A DNA stretch of 64,000 nt from Negativicoccus succinicivorans (GTDB lineage: Bacteria; Bacillota; Negativicutes; Veillonellales; Negativicoccaceae), in contig NZ_JACHHI010000005.1 of assembly GCF_014207605.1 (NCBI RefSeq), positions 50,642 through 114,641 on the forward strand, in the 5' to 3' direction. This document shows, in pieces, positions 9,158 through 18,275 of the stretch; the first letter of the stretch is position 1; each line of letters opens with the position of its first letter. The notes beneath the pieces were generated by a model. The model saw only the letters and a list, made by a program, of their open reading frames with translations. It was not told the origin of the DNA and did not search any database. The position numbers and the translations under genes were made by a program.

Positions 9158-10186
9158 TTATTTCACCTCTCGAACCTGGTACGCGGCCGCTTTCAAAAGG
9201 CGATTCATGACCGCAAGCCCGATGCCCTGATCGGAAATACCTTCGGCATAAATCTCCTCCGCCGCCGTCTCGTCAAGATACAGCAAGCCCTGGTATAAAT
9301 GCGCCGCATACGCTGCAGCGTCAGCTGCCTCGCCCCAAATATAGATATTCTCACCGGCAGGTAAGGCGCGCGCCGTCTCGGCGCTTACCAGGTAGCCGCG
9401 GCGAGAGTCGTACGTTTTTGCCAGCGCTGCGCGAATTTTTTCAGTTTCTCCCGTATATAAATACACCGGTACACGCGGCGCGTAATGACGGTACTTCATG
9501 CCCGGCGCTTTCGGAATGCCTTGACCTGTGACAAGCGCCGTATCCAAACGCGTCGGCGCAAAGGCGGACAGCATTTCCAAGGTAATCGCTCCCGGTCGAT
9601 ATATGACAAGTTCATTTTCCTGCAGTGATACCACGGTCGATTCCAAGCCGATCCGGCAAGCGCCGTCATCTAAAATGACATCCACTCTGCCGTCCAAGTC
9701 ATGCCGCACCGCCGGCGCGGTCACTGGACTCGGCCGTCCGGACAAATTCGCGCTGGGCGCGGCCAAAGGTACGCCTGCCGCCGTAATTAAAGCGCGCGCC
9801 ACCGGCTGACTCGGCGCCCGTACAGCTACCGTCGCACCGCCCCCCGTCACTGTTGTCGGAACGATGTCCGATTTCGGCAATACCAATGTCAGCGGTCCCG
9901 GCCAAAATTCGGAAATAAGTCGGTCAACAAGCGGCGGAATTTCCTTTACCAAAGGCGCCAGGCCGTCGCGATCCAGCACATGTAAAATCAGCGGATTGTC
10001 GCTCGGACGTCCTTTGGCAACATAAATTTTTTTCGCCGCCTCACTATCCAAGCCGTTGGCCCCTAACCCGTATACCGTTTCCGTCGGAAATGCGACAAGG
10101 CCGCCGGCCCGCAGAATTTCACCCCATGGAGCCACCTGCGGACCCAGCGGCCGTGAGTGATCAATTGTTACATACTTTGTTTTCAT
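9158..10186 (-). CDS. L-threonylcarbamoyladenylate synthase (Sua5/YwlC)
   Basis: This 342-aa two-domain enzyme makes threonylcarbamoyl-AMP from Thr, bicarbonate and ATP for t6A37 modification of ANN-decoding tRNAs. The YrdC domain shows GGLVAFPTETVYGLGANG near residues 26-43 and the LAAPSANLSGRPSPV motif. The C-terminal Sua5 domain distinguishes it from short TsaC. The ATG at 10186 forms an ATGA overlap with the prmC stop; a GTG 15 bases upstream is an alternative start. The ywlE gene follows with no gap. Confidence 0.93.
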   Translation of the reverse strand: MKTKYVTIDHSRPLGPQVAPWGEILRAGGLVAFPTETVYGLGANGLDSEAAKKIYVAKGRPSDNPLILHVLDRDGLAPLVKEIPPLVDRLISEFWPGPLTLVLPKSDIVPTTVTGGGATVAVRAPSQPVARALITAAGVPLAAPSANLSGRPSPVTAPAVRHDLDGRVDVILDDGACRIGLESTVVSLQENELVIYRPGAITLEMLSAFAPTRLDTALVTGQGIPKAPGMKYRHYAPRVPVYLYTGETEKIRAALAKTYDSRRGYLVSAETARALPAGENIYIWGEAADAAAYAAHLYQGLLYLDETAAEEIYAEGISDQGIGLAVMNRLLKAAAYQVREVK

Positions 10187-11040
10187 ATCCGTTTCCACCA
10201 AACTACACGATCAAGATTCTGCAGATCCTGCCTGACGGCAGGTTCGCTGAACGCGTTCACTTCACGCACAAGAGCGCTTACCGCGGCCCCCTGCTCCGCG
10301 CCGATCTCCACCGCACAAAGCGCACCTTTGCGCAAATGAGGTACCATGGCCGGAATCATTCGGCGGTAAATGGCTAAGCCGTCTTCTCCGCCGCGCAACG
10401 CAGTCATCGGTTCGTGCCGTACTTCCGGCGCAAGGTCTTCAATATCCCCATCGGGAATATACGGCGGATTAGACACGATAATATCAAATGTTTGATCGGC
10501 AAGTGAGCGAAAAAGATCACTCTCGATTATTTCCACGCGATCGCTTACTTCCAAACGCACCGCATTTTGCCTCGCAACCGCCAAGGCGGCAGCGGAGATA
10601 TCGCAAGCAATGCCTGTCCATTGCGGACGATAGTGCAAAAGGCTCAAGATGATCGCGCCGCTGCCGGTACCGATATCCAATACCCGCAAAGGCGTTTCAC
10701 CGCAGTGCTCCAGTACCGTTTCCACGAGCGTTTCCGTCGCCGGACGCGGGATCAAAACATCTTTTGTCACCACAAAAGGCAAGCGCATAAATTCTTTTTT
10801 ACCAACGATCGCCGCGACGCTGTAGCCTTCGATGCGACGTTGAATATATGTTTTCAGTCGGGCGAGTTCGGACGCTTCGAGCGGACGTTCAAAGTGCGTA
10901 TACAAATATAATCGATTGACATCGAGCACTTCCGCTACCAATAAGTCGGCATCCAAACGCGGGTTTTCTATTTCGTGCTTGGTAAAATACGCCACCAGCC
11001 ATTGCAGCATACGACCGATCGTCCAGAGCTCGTTCGCCAT
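10183..11040 (-). CDS. prmC: Peptide chain release factor N5-glutamine methyltransferase
   Basis: PrmC (285 aa) methylates the Gln of the GGQ motif in release factors using SAM. The SAM-binding RVLDIGTGSGAIIL motif and the catalytic NPPY motif (VSNPPYIP) are both present with normal spacing, after an N-terminal helical domain that docks the release factor. It starts one base into the end of prfA, its substrate's gene, a nearly universal arrangement that argues for translational coupling. Confidence 0.96.
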   Translation of the reverse strand: MANELWTIGRMLQWLVAYFTKHEIENPRLDADLLVAEVLDVNRLYLYTHFERPLEASELARLKTYIQRRIEGYSVAAIVGKKEFMRLPFVVTKDVLIPRPATETLVETVLEHCGETPLRVLDIGTGSGAIILSLLHYRPQWTGIACDISAAALAVARQNAVRLEVSDRVEIIESDLFRSLADQTFDIIVSNPPYIPDGDIEDLAPEVRHEPMTALRGGEDGLAIYRRMIPAMVPHLRKGALCAVEIGAEQGAAVSALVREVNAFSEPAVRQDLQNLDRVVWWKRI

Positions 11041-12116
11041 CAGTTCTCGCTTTCCGCCAGTTTGGCCGCCTGATCCGCAGCAATCAAGCCGGATAACAGT
11101 TCTTCCAAATCGCCGTCAAGTACCGCCTGCAGCTGGTAAATCGTTACATTGATACGATGATCCGTCACACGACCTTGCGGGAAATTATACGTGCGAATGC
11201 GTTCGGAACGATCGCCGGTTCCCACTTGACTCTTACGGTCAGCCGCCAGTTTCGCATCCGCTTCCTGTTGCGCTAAATCGTAAAGACGCGCTTTTAGTAC
11301 GCGCATTGCTTTATCTTTGTTTTTGGCCTGACTTTTCTCATCCTGGCAGGTCACTACCAGGCCGGTCGGCAAATGCGTAATGCGTACAGCGGTTTCCGTA
11401 CGGTTGACGTACTGACCGCCTGCCCCCGATGCGCAATACGTATCGATGCGCAGATCCGACGGTTTGATTTCGATTTCCACATCTTCCGCTTCCGGTAAAA
11501 TGGCCACCGTCACCGTCGATGTGTGGACACGACCGCCGCTTTCGGTTTCAGGCACACGTTGCACACGATGTACGCCGCTTTCGTATTTCAATTTGGAATA
11601 CGCACCGACTCCTGTGATCGAAAAGACGACTTCTTTATAGCCGCCCAAACCGGTTTCATTCCAATCGATCAAATCGCAATGCCAGCCTTGCGCTTCGGCG
11701 TAATGCGTATACATGCGCATTAACTCCGCGGCGAATAAAGCCGCCTCATCGCCGCCGGCGCCGGCGCGAATTTCCACGATGACGTTTTTCTCATCGTTGG
11801 GATCTTTCGGTAATAATAAGATTTTCAACCGCTCGGCAAGTTCCGCTTTTGCCTGTTTATTCTCAGCGAGTTCCTCTTTTGCCAGAGCCAGCATATCCGC
11901 GTCCTGGTCTTTATCGTTCAGTAATTCTTCTGCTTCACGAATGCCGGCCACAGCTTTTTTGTACTCGCGAAACGTTTCGACCGTTTCCGCCAAGGCGGCA
12001 TGCTGCTGCATCAACGCGCGCCACTTTGCCTGCTGCGCGATAACGTCCGGATCGCTGATTTGCTGCTCTAAATCTAAAAAAGTATCTTCGACCGTTTGTA
12101 ATTTATCCTCTAACAT
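11040..12116 (-). CDS. prfA: Peptide chain release factor 1
   Basis: RF1 (358 aa) ends translation at UAA and UAG. The catalytic GAGGQYVN motif is in the middle of the protein, surrounded by the conserved [13 protein letters not shown] and [11 protein letters not shown] segments. The RF1-type tripeptide region PETESGG precedes it. Length is normal. It overlaps DUF1385 upstream by 14 bases and prmC downstream by one base. Confidence 0.97.
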   Translation of the reverse strand: MLEDKLQTVEDTFLDLEQQISDPDVIAQQAKWRALMQQHAALAETVETFREYKKAVAGIREAEELLNDKDQDADMLALAKEELAENKQAKAELAERLKILLLPKDPNDEKNVIVEIRAGAGGDEAALFAAELMRMYTHYAEAQGWHCDLIDWNETGLGGYKEVVFSITGVGAYSKLKYESGVHRVQRVPETESGGRVHTSTVTVAILPEAEDVEIEIKPSDLRIDTYCASGAGGQYVNRTETAVRITHLPTGLVVTCQDEKSQAKNKDKAMRVLKARLYDLAQQEADAKLAADRKSQVGTGDRSERIRTYNFPQGRVTDHRINVTIYQLQAVLDGDLEELLSGLIAADQAAKLAESEN

Positions 12117-12978
12117 ATTCCTCCTGCGGCTTGGCCGCGTTCATCGCGGCAATGGCGACTTCGATCTGACTGTCATCCGGCGGGCGAGTGGTAATATTCT
12201 GCAGCCACAGTCCCGGTTTTACCAATGCCTGCACCAACGAATTGTCGCTGCGCGCAGCCAGCCGAATCCATTCATAGGCAAGGCCCGCCACGACAGGCAT
12301 CAAAATAATGCGGGAAAGAAAGCGTTCCCACAAACTTGGCCAACCTAAAAACGCAAACACAAAAATACTGACAATCACAACCATCAGCAAAAAATTCGTG
12401 CCGCAACGCGGATGTAATCGGGATTGCGGACGAACATTTTCGACCGTCAGCGGTAAATTCTTTTCATAGCAGTAAATCGTTTTATGCTCGGCACCATGAT
12501 ACTCGAATACGCGCTGAATATCTTTCGTCCGCGAAATGCCGTATAAATACGCTAAAAAGATCAGGAGCCGCAAGATTCCTTCCGCCAAATTCAACAAAAC
12601 ATGGTTGGAACCCGTCCCCGGGATAAATTTAGCCGCGTATGTCGGAATCGCCAGAAACAAAACCGCGGCAAATATCGTTGACACCGCCATCGTCGTATAA
12701 ATCTCTTTATCGTCCAGCTTTTCGTCTTCTTCGCCCGCGACCTGCGCCGAAAACATCAGGGAACGCATGCCGATGACAAGCGACTCGTACAGCGCTACCA
12801 TACCGCGCAGCAAAGGCTTGCTTAAAATCGGATACTTCGCGCCTAAGGGCAATACTCTGTCCTTTTTTATGACGATATCGCCGCCGGCCTCACGAACCGC
12901 CGTGGCAACATACTCCGGTCCGCGCATCATCACACCTTCGATGACCGCCTGACCTCCTACATAAGCTTTTTTCACCAA
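12103..12978 (-). CDS. DUF1385 membrane protein
   Basis: This 291-aa protein starts with the DUF1385 hallmark [14 protein letters not shown] (residues 8-21) and contains about four hydrophobic membrane segments, the conserved [14 protein letters not shown] segment near residue 160-175 and [10 protein letters not shown]. The family (YqhQ in Bacillus) is an uncharacterised membrane protein found upstream of prfA in many Clostridia and Negativicutes. Overlap with prfA suggests coupling. No function can be assigned. Confidence 0.88.
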   Translation of the reverse strand: MVKKAYVGGQAVIEGVMMRGPEYVATAVREAGGDIVIKKDRVLPLGAKYPILSKPLLRGMVALYESLVIGMRSLMFSAQVAGEEDEKLDDKEIYTTMAVSTIFAAVLFLAIPTYAAKFIPGTGSNHVLLNLAEGILRLLIFLAYLYGISRTKDIQRVFEYHGAEHKTIYCYEKNLPLTVENVRPQSRLHPRCGTNFLLMVVIVSIFVFAFLGWPSLWERFLSRIILMPVVAGLAYEWIRLAARSDNSLVQALVKPGLWLQNITTRPPDDSQIEVAIAAMNAAKPQEEYVRG

Positions 12979-13038
12979 ATTCCCACTTTCATTTTATGTA
13001 TAAAAATAGACAGACACTGTACGCGCCTGCCTACCCTT

Positions 13039-13290
13039 TTATTCGCTCTCTTTGCCGTATCGTTTATTGAATTTTTCAATACGGCCGCGCGCTTTCGCGA
13101 AACGCTGCTGGCCCGTATAGTACGGATGCGATTTGCTACTGATATCCACGTTGACCAGGGGGTATTCGTTGCCGTCTTCCCATTTAATTGTCTGGCTCGA
13201 CGTCATTGTGGAACGAGTCAAAAACGCGTAATCCGCGCCGGCGTCTTGGAATACGACCGGATGATATTCGGGATGAATTCCTTTCTTCAC
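13039..13290 (-). CDS. rpmE2: 50S ribosomal protein L31 type B
   Basis: L31 type B (83 aa) is the zinc-free paralogue of bL31. It begins [16 protein letters not shown] and has the type B C-terminus ending in the basic [10 protein letters not shown] helix. The zinc-binding cysteines of type A L31 are absent. In many bacteria the type B form is induced under zinc shortage; here it has a strong promoter of its own and heads the prfA cluster, so it could be the normal form. RBS AAGAGGTG precedes the start. Confidence 0.93.
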   Translation of the reverse strand: MKKGIHPEYHPVVFQDAGADYAFLTRSTMTSSQTIKWEDGNEYPLVNVDISSKSHPYYTGQQRFAKARGRIEKFNKRYGKESE

Positions 13291-13327
13291 AGTTGCACCT
13301 CTTTTCTTAACATACTGACACTAAGAT

Positions 13328-13356
13328 AGTATAACAAATGCCCATGTCAAATGCAA
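13328..13356 (-). promoter_or_regulatory. Promoter of rpmE2
   Basis: -35 TTGCAT (13351-13356), 17-base spacer, -10 TATACT (13328-13333) preceded by TGT, an extended -10. Initiation is predicted about 30 bases before the start codon. No Zur-like operator is evident. Confidence 0.7.
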
Positions 13357-13396
13357 GATAATTTACATACCGATATCTCATTTTATAGTGGACTTT

Positions 13397-13430
13397 ACAA
13401 AAAAAACAAACGGCACCGCAGTACCGTTTG
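13397..13430 (-). terminator. Terminator of trxA
   Basis: Minus strand CAAACGG, a 10-base loop region, CCGTTTG followed by TTTTTTTT, 13 bases past the trxA stop. Confidence 0.88.
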
Positions 13431-13442
13431 CGTAAAATTATT

Positions 13443-13769
13443 TTATTTTGCGTATTCCGCAAATGCCGCTTTCAGTTCATCCGGACGATTGCCGACGATT
13501 CGTTTTACTTCTTCGCCGTTCTGGAAGAAAATGAGGCTCGGTACGCCCATTACGTCCATTTGACCGGCGAGGTCGCCGCCTTCATCCACATTCACTTTGA
13601 CAACTTTGATCTTGCCCGCGTATTCTTCTGCGAGCTTATCAACTACCGGCGTAATCATTTTACACGGGCCGCACCACGAAGCCCAAAAATCAACCAATAC
13701 AGCGCCTTTTTCAGATTTTACTTCCGATTCAAATTCTTGTGCAGTGGTAATTTCTGTAATATTTGCCAT
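13443..13769 (-). CDS. trxA: Thioredoxin
   Basis: This 108-aa thioredoxin has the classical WCGPC active site at residues 32-36, the buried Asp in VLVDFWA, and the cis-Pro loop VMGVPSLIFF. It is a general cytoplasmic dithiol reductant. It stands alone between its own strong promoter and terminator, so it is a monocistronic unit. GAGGTGATACCTA precedes the ATG. Confidence 0.97.
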   Translation of the reverse strand: MANITEITTAQEFESEVKSEKGAVLVDFWASWCGPCKMITPVVDKLAEEYAGKIKVVKVNVDEGGDLAGQMDVMGVPSLIFFQNGEEVKRIVGNRPDELKAAFAEYAK

Positions 13770-13822
13770 TAGGTATCACCTCATGTAATATATATCGAAA
13801 AATATAGAAATCCTATATCAAT

Positions 13823-13851
13823 ATCATACCTACTTTCTTTCAGTCTGTCAA
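13823..13851 (-). promoter_or_regulatory. Promoter of trxA
   Basis: -35 TTGACA (13846-13851), 17-base spacer, -10 TATGAT (13823-13828): nearly consensus sigma-70. The predicted leader is about 45 bases. Confidence 0.85.
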
Positions 13852-13929
13852 GTTTGTCCCTATTATATATGTATCAAAATACCGATACGGCAGGCGTTGT
13901 TGCACTTTATGCGAGAGTAAATTGAAAAC

Positions 13930-13958
13930 AAAAAATCCGCCGTAGCGGATTTTTTTAT
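13930..13958 (-). terminator. Terminator of rnpB
   Basis: Minus strand AAATCCGC, loop TACG, GCGGATTTTTT, immediately after the P1 helix of RNase P RNA. Confidence 0.85.
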
Positions 13959-13959
13959 T

Positions 13960-14297
13960 ACGAGTAGTCAATAAGCCGAGTTCTGTACGTTTACACGTGA
14001 CAATCATCTTTCTAGACAGCCGATTACTCGACTGTTCAAGCGACACACCCAAAAGGTCAGCGGGCAACTTCATCCCTTTTCTATTCGGTCTTGCTCCGAG
14101 TGAGGTTTACCTGGCCGACGGGTTACCCCGCCGCCGGTATGCTCTTACCATACCGTTCCACCCTTACCGTTGCCGGCGGTCTACATTTCTGTGGCACTAT
14201 CTCTGAGGTCACCCTCGCCGGATGTTATCCGGCACTCTGCCCTGCGGAGCTCGGACTTTCCTCGAGCTTACGCTCGCGATTGTCTTTCGTACTCGTT
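13960..14297 (-). ncRNA. rnpB: RNase P RNA (class A-like)
   Basis: The catalytic RNA of RNase P, which trims the 5' leader of tRNAs. The ends pair as P1: ACGAGTA at the 5' side (14290-14296) with TACTCGT at the 3' side (13960-13966). Universal elements are present on the minus strand: GAGGAAAGTCCGAGCTCC (5' P4 region), ACAGAAA, GGTAAGAGCATACCG, and the 3' ACAGAACTCGGCTTAT. The GGGCAGAGTGCC region after P4 resembles class A RNAs such as that of E. coli rather than Bacillus class B. Length is about 338 nt. It has its own promoter and terminator. Confidence 0.95.
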
Positions 14298-14302
14298 TTG
14301 AC

Positions 14303-14331
14303 AGTGTATCATGTTTCTGCCAGGTCGTCAA
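14303..14331 (-). promoter_or_regulatory. Promoter of rnpB
   Basis: -35 TTGACG (14326-14331), 17-base spacer, -10 TACACT (14303-14308). The predicted start falls at the first bases of the P1 helix. The -35 overlaps the stop codon of the nif3-like gene. Confidence 0.85.
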
Positions 14332-15443
14332 TTTCCCCAAAATGAAAATATATCTGCCCGCACAGGATCAGCGACGATGTTCAGGCGGACGCCATCCGTC
14401 GCAAGCATTTGCGCTAAATAATCCGCCAGACGATCGGCAATTTTGATCTCCGTGTGGTAATGATGTCCGTCGACTACCACGATTCCCTGCGCCGCGGCAC
14501 GCTGCGCCTCGTGGTATTTGACGTCGGCGGTCAAATATAAATCCGCGCCCTTCTGCACCGCGGCATCGGCGAATTCCATACTGGCGCCGCTGCAAAGCGC
14601 AACGCGTTCAATGGTTGCACGTTGGCCGGCATACCGCAATACCGGAATCTCCAAGGCGGTTTGAATTTTCTTGAGCACATCGCCCAGCGACAGCGCTTTA
14701 GGAAAACGGCCGATCCGTCCCAAGTAAGAGGTTTCCCGCGGTCGTTCCAAAGGATACACATCATACGCCGCTTCTTCGTAGGGATGCGCGTCAAGCATCG
14801 CGCGGAGTACTGCGTTCAAGTCATGTGCCGACACGATGGCTTCCACGCGTTCTTCCTCGACCGTTTCCACTTGTCCCGGATTCCCCAAAAAAGGCTGCGC
14901 GCCGGCTAACGGTAAAAAGCGTCCCTGTCCCTGCGCACTGAACGTGCAATGCGAGTAATCGCCGAGCGCGCCGGCACCGTGATCGCCCATGGCGGCGCGG
15001 ACTGCGTCTGCATGCGTTTGCGGTGTGAATACCGCCACTTTGTAAAACGGCTCGCTATGTACCGGTACAAGTCCTTTGACATCAACAAGCCCGATTTGCT
15101 CCGCCAACAGATCATTTACACCCGCGGTCGCAATATCCAAATTCGTATGCGCGGCGTAGCAGGCGATATCGTTTTGCACTAAAAGTCTCACTAAGTCCGC
15201 AACCGGGTCTCCGGCGACCAATTGCTTCAACGGTTTGAACAGAATCGGATGATGCGCAACGATGAGGTTGATACCGTGCTCTTTCGCATAACAGATATTT
15301 TCTTTCGTGACATCAAGCGCCGTCAAAACACCTGTCACTTCCGTCTCCGGATCGCCGACCAGCAATCCTACATTGTCCCAGTCTTCCGCCAATTTCGGCG
15401 GCGCCCATTCTTCCAATGCCTGCATTATCTTTCGGATTCGCAT
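14328..15443 (-). CDS. Nif3-like dinuclear metal centre hexameric protein (YqfO-like)
   Basis: The 371-aa product has the N-terminal LAEDWDNVGLLVG motif, the metal-binding IVAHHPILFKP motif, a central inserted YqfO/CutA-like domain, and a C-terminal GHHYHTE metal-binding segment. This matches the long Nif3/YqfO form (about 370 aa). Members are proposed metal-dependent GTP cyclohydrolase-like or hydrolase proteins, but the reaction is not settled. The MRIRKIMQALEEWAPP start fits the family; a second ATG overlapping the trmK stop (TAATG) is possible. The trmK-nif3 pair is a conserved Firmicute arrangement. Confidence 0.9.
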   Translation of the reverse strand: MRIRKIMQALEEWAPPKLAEDWDNVGLLVGDPETEVTGVLTALDVTKENICYAKEHGINLIVAHHPILFKPLKQLVAGDPVADLVRLLVQNDIACYAAHTNLDIATAGVNDLLAEQIGLVDVKGLVPVHSEPFYKVAVFTPQTHADAVRAAMGDHGAGALGDYSHCTFSAQGQGRFLPLAGAQPFLGNPGQVETVEEERVEAIVSAHDLNAVLRAMLDAHPYEEAAYDVYPLERPRETSYLGRIGRFPKALSLGDVLKKIQTALEIPVLRYAGQRATIERVALCSGASMEFADAAVQKGADLYLTADVKYHEAQRAAAQGIVVVDGHHYHTEIKIADRLADYLAQMLATDGVRLNIVADPVRADIFSFWGN

Positions 15444-16153
15444 TGCTGCAGCATCTCCTTCCACTGTGCGATATGTTTCTCCAATGAATATAATTCCACC
15501 TGTCGTGCCGCAGATCGCTCTTTCGCGTGCAATAGACCGTTGCGATGAGCTTGCGCGCGCTGAATTAATCGCTGCAGATGACGGGCTAGCATCGGCGCGC
15601 GGCTTTCCCAAAGGTAGGGCCCGACCGCCGCGAGTTCCTCCGGCAGATTCTGCGTCCCGGGAACGACACGAATGATTTCATAGAGGTGTTTGCCTTCTTC
15701 GCAAAGCCATTCCCGATCAATTTTCAGACCGAGTTCCCGCAAACTTCGTCGCAACAGCGCCTGCCCCGTCATCGGCTGCAAAATAATAAACGCCAGCTTT
15801 TGATATACTTCCGGCCGCGCCTGTAAAAGTTCCCGCATCAGCGGACCGCCCATTCCCGCCAAAATAATACCGTCCGCCTCGTCAGCCTGTAAAATTTCCA
15901 GGCCGCTGCCCAGACGAAAATCAGCCTGCGCGCTGCATTGCGTTCGGCAAAAATTTTGCCGCGCCGTTGCCAACGGACCTTTCCGTAAATCGCTGACGAT
16001 AACGTGACGCGCCCGCTTTTTTTCGAGCAGGTACAAGGACACGTAGCCGTGATCGCTACCGATATCAGCTACAGTATCGCACACGGGCACGGCATCCGCA
16101 ACGGTTTGCAAACGTGGTGACAACGTTACAGAAGGCGCTGCGCCATCCGGCAT
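15425..16153 (-). CDS. trmK: tRNA (adenine-N1)-methyltransferase, A22-specific
   Basis: TrmK (242 aa) makes m1A22 in tRNAs. It shows the SAM-binding VADIGSDHGYVSLYLL motif, followed by ILAGMGGPLM, and a C-terminal coiled-coil typical of the family. The ATG at 16153 has AAAGGAG seven bases upstream; longer readings run into a terminator hairpin and the tRNA gene. It overlaps the nif3-like gene. No promoter is visible between the upstream terminator and this start, so expression may depend on read-through from the tRNA gene. Confidence 0.92.
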   Translation of the reverse strand: MPDGAAPSVTLSPRLQTVADAVPVCDTVADIGSDHGYVSLYLLEKKRARHVIVSDLRKGPLATARQNFCRTQCSAQADFRLGSGLEILQADEADGIILAGMGGPLMRELLQARPEVYQKLAFIILQPMTGQALLRRSLRELGLKIDREWLCEEGKHLYEIIRVVPGTQNLPEELAAVGPYLWESRAPMLARHLQRLIQRAQAHRNGLLHAKERSAARQVELYSLEKHIAQWKEMLQQCESER

Positions 16154-16171
16154 ACAAGAACTCCTTTCGAC

Positions 16172-16196
16172 AAAAAAGGACGACCGCAGTCGTCCT
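16172..16196 (-). terminator. Terminator between the tRNA gene and trmK
   Basis: Minus strand AGGACGAC, loop TGCG, GTCGTCCT then TTTTT. The trmK ribosome site begins four bases after the T run. Confidence 0.88.
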
Positions 16197-16207
16197 ACAA
16201 TGCAATG

Positions 16208-16282
16208 TGGTGGGCCCACCTGGGATCGAACCAGGGACCGACCGGTTATGAGCCGGCTGCTCTACCCCTGAGCTATAGGCCC
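16208..16282 (-). tRNA. tRNA with CAU anticodon, probably tRNA-Ile2
   Basis: A complete cloverleaf of 72 nt plus encoded CCA. The acceptor GGGCCTA pairs with the 3' strand ending TGGGCCC-A-CCA, the D arm has AGCTCAGGGGTAGAGC, the anticodon loop is CTCATAA (anticodon at 16248-16250), and the T arm is CCTGGTTCGATCCCAGG. CAU can be initiator Met, elongator Met or Ile2. It lacks the initiator's three G-C anticodon-stem pairs in the expected form, and the GGGCCTATAGCTCAG start resembles tRNA-Ile2, whose C34 is changed to lysidine by TilS. Confidence 0.9.
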
Positions 16283-16303
16283 GGTGTATAAATATACTTT
16301 TCT

Positions 16304-16333
16304 ATTATACAAAAGCATATCAAGCCCTGTCAA
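16304..16333 (-). promoter_or_regulatory. Promoter of the tRNA(CAU) gene
   Basis: -35 TTGACA (16328-16333), 18-base spacer, -10 TATAAT (16304-16309): both hexamers are consensus. It begins 4 bases after the rpoD stop codon. Confidence 0.88.
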
Positions 16334-16336
16334 ACA

Positions 16337-18217
16337 TCAGAGGTAATCGGTAATCTTCTCGCGTTTCCCGCGACTGCGCAATTTTTCCAAGGCTTTACGC
16401 TCGATCTGACGAATCCGTTCACGCGTAACGTCAAAGTACTGACCGACTTCTTCCAGCGTTCTCTGCTTGCCGTCTTTTAACCCGAACCGCAAATAGATGA
16501 CTTCCCGTTCACGCTTGGTAAGACCTTGCAAAATATCATCGACCTGCTCTTTAAGCAAAATGGCCGAAGCCGCTTCTTCCGGAGCGACGGCATTGCGGTC
16601 TTCGATGAATTCCACCAAATGGGAATCTTCCTCTTCGCCGATCGGAGTTTCCAACGAAACCGGTTCCTGCGCAATTTTCATGATCTCGCGCACACGTTCC
16701 ACGGTAATGTCCATTTGCTCGGCGATTTCTTCCGGCGTTGCTTCGCGTCCCAGTTCCTGCAATAAATTGCGAGCCGTTCGTGAAAGTTTGTTGATGGTTT
16801 CCACCATATGTACCGGAATACGAATCGTACGCGCCTGATCAGCGATTGCACGGGTAATCGCCTGGCGAATCCACCAGGTCGCATACGTGCTGAATTTGTA
16901 ACCTTTTTTATAATCGAATTTATCGACCGCTTTGATCAAGCCGAGGTTACCTTCCTGCATCAAATCCAAAAATTGCATGCCGCGGCCGACGTAGCGTTTC
17001 GCAATGCTGACAACCAAACGCAAGTTGGCATCCGTCAGATCCTGCTTGGCAAAATGCGCATCCGCCAAAACGCTGCCCTCATTGTGACGTACTTCTTCCG
17101 TGACGAGTCCGGCCTCTAACCGGCTTTGCACTTCGTCAGGTGATAAAAACGCTTCGCTCGGTGTTGTCTCTGCGTTTTCTTCATCGGTCGGAAGTTCCGC
17201 CATGGCTGTCGCCATTTCTACCGCCTGCGCTATATTCAAGCCATCCGCGGGCTTCATTTGCAGAATATCCAATGATTTTTGCAAGATTTCCGCCGTCGTT
17301 TCGTCCCATGTTAATGCGGAAGGAACTTGGAATGCCGTATACGGAATATCTCCCTGCGCATTACTTACCTGCGCCATCGCGGCTACCCAATGGATCACAG
17401 CCTGTCGCTGCGCCTGCGTTTCCATAATCAATTTGCCGGCTTCGATGCGTTTGGCAAGCGCTACTTCTTCCGGTGCTTTTAACAGTGAAACACGACCGAT
17501 TTCTTTAAGGTACATACGCACCGGATCATCTAAATGAATATTGTCATTGCCATCCTGCAAGTTTTCGGACGTGGCTTTACGTACTTCGCGCGCTTCACTG
17601 TCTTCGTCTTCATCCTCTTCCGCCAGCGCCTCTTCCTTCTCTTCGCTGTTGACCATTTCAATGTTCTCTTTGTAGAAGCGAGCGTAAATTTTTTCATTTT
17701 TTTCCGCGCTTAAATCAAACCGTTCGAAGGCATCCATGACTTCTTCATATGTCAACATGCCATCGCGACGGCCGCGTTCCACCAGAAGCATCAGAACCTG
17801 ATCAAGGCTGGCGCCTTTTTTGATCAATTGTTGCATCGATTTGGCATCATCGGCTGCGACGGCGCTTCTCGATGCTTTTCCTTTGCTCTTCTTTTCCGTT
17901 TTAGATGCGGTCGCTTTTTTGTTACCGCCTGCTTTTTGTTTAGTTTGCTTTGAGGTTTTTTCCGCCCGTTCCGTCACGGTGACTTGATCATCTTCCGTGA
18001 TCGCAAGCGGAAGGCCTGCCTCCTGTAATTGCTGCGTCAACAATGTGCGACTGCGTTGCGAAAAATGATGCGGAGCCAAAATGGAAGATGCGGCGACAGT
18101 ATCTTGCGGCTTTGACTGATACCATTCGATCAAATCCTGCCGCGCTATTTCGATTCGTTCCGACACCGTCAGGCGCGTCCGTTTTTTTGTCGTCTTGGTC
18201 TGGTTAGTTGCCGTCAT
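16337..18217 (-). CDS. rpoD: Primary RNA polymerase sigma-70 factor, long form with non-conserved insert
   Basis: This 626-aa group 1 sigma factor has, in order, an N-terminal helical domain (about 15-75), a Lys-rich linker, a sigma 1.1-like acidic domain (about 126-190), region 1.2 with [17 protein letters not shown] (about 230), an insert of about 130 residues, region 2 with [13 protein letters not shown], region 3, and region 4 with [17 protein letters not shown]. The size and insert resemble proteobacterial sigma-70 rather than the roughly 370-aa SigA of Bacillus. The ATG at 18217 has GAGG at good spacing; one 18 bases earlier has its site too close. It follows a second sigma gene after 58 bases. 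Confidence 0.92.
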   Translation of the reverse strand: MTATNQTKTTKKRTRLTVSERIEIARQDLIEWYQSKPQDTVAASSILAPHHFSQRSRTLLTQQLQEAGLPLAITEDDQVTVTERAEKTSKQTKQKAGGNKKATASKTEKKSKGKASRSAVAADDAKSMQQLIKKGASLDQVLMLLVERGRRDGMLTYEEVMDAFERFDLSAEKNEKIYARFYKENIEMVNSEEKEEALAEEDEDEDSEAREVRKATSENLQDGNDNIHLDDPVRMYLKEIGRVSLLKAPEEVALAKRIEAGKLIMETQAQRQAVIHWVAAMAQVSNAQGDIPYTAFQVPSALTWDETTAEILQKSLDILQMKPADGLNIAQAVEMATAMAELPTDEENAETTPSEAFLSPDEVQSRLEAGLVTEEVRHNEGSVLADAHFAKQDLTDANLRLVVSIAKRYVGRGMQFLDLMQEGNLGLIKAVDKFDYKKGYKFSTYATWWIRQAITRAIADQARTIRIPVHMVETINKLSRTARNLLQELGREATPEEIAEQMDITVERVREIMKIAQEPVSLETPIGEEEDSHLVEFIEDRNAVAPEEAASAILLKEQVDDILQGLTKREREVIYLRFGLKDGKQRTLEEVGQYFDVTRERIRQIERKALEKLRSRGKREKITDYL

Positions 18218-18275
18218 TGTTCCATCCTCTTCCATAACTCCGTACTTGCTTTGTTCAAAAATCTCTCTCCTTAAA

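Noticed and set aside
14091..14345. Open frames on both strands across 13840-14446
   Set aside because: They lie in the RNase P RNA gene, whose structure and promoter explain the sequence.
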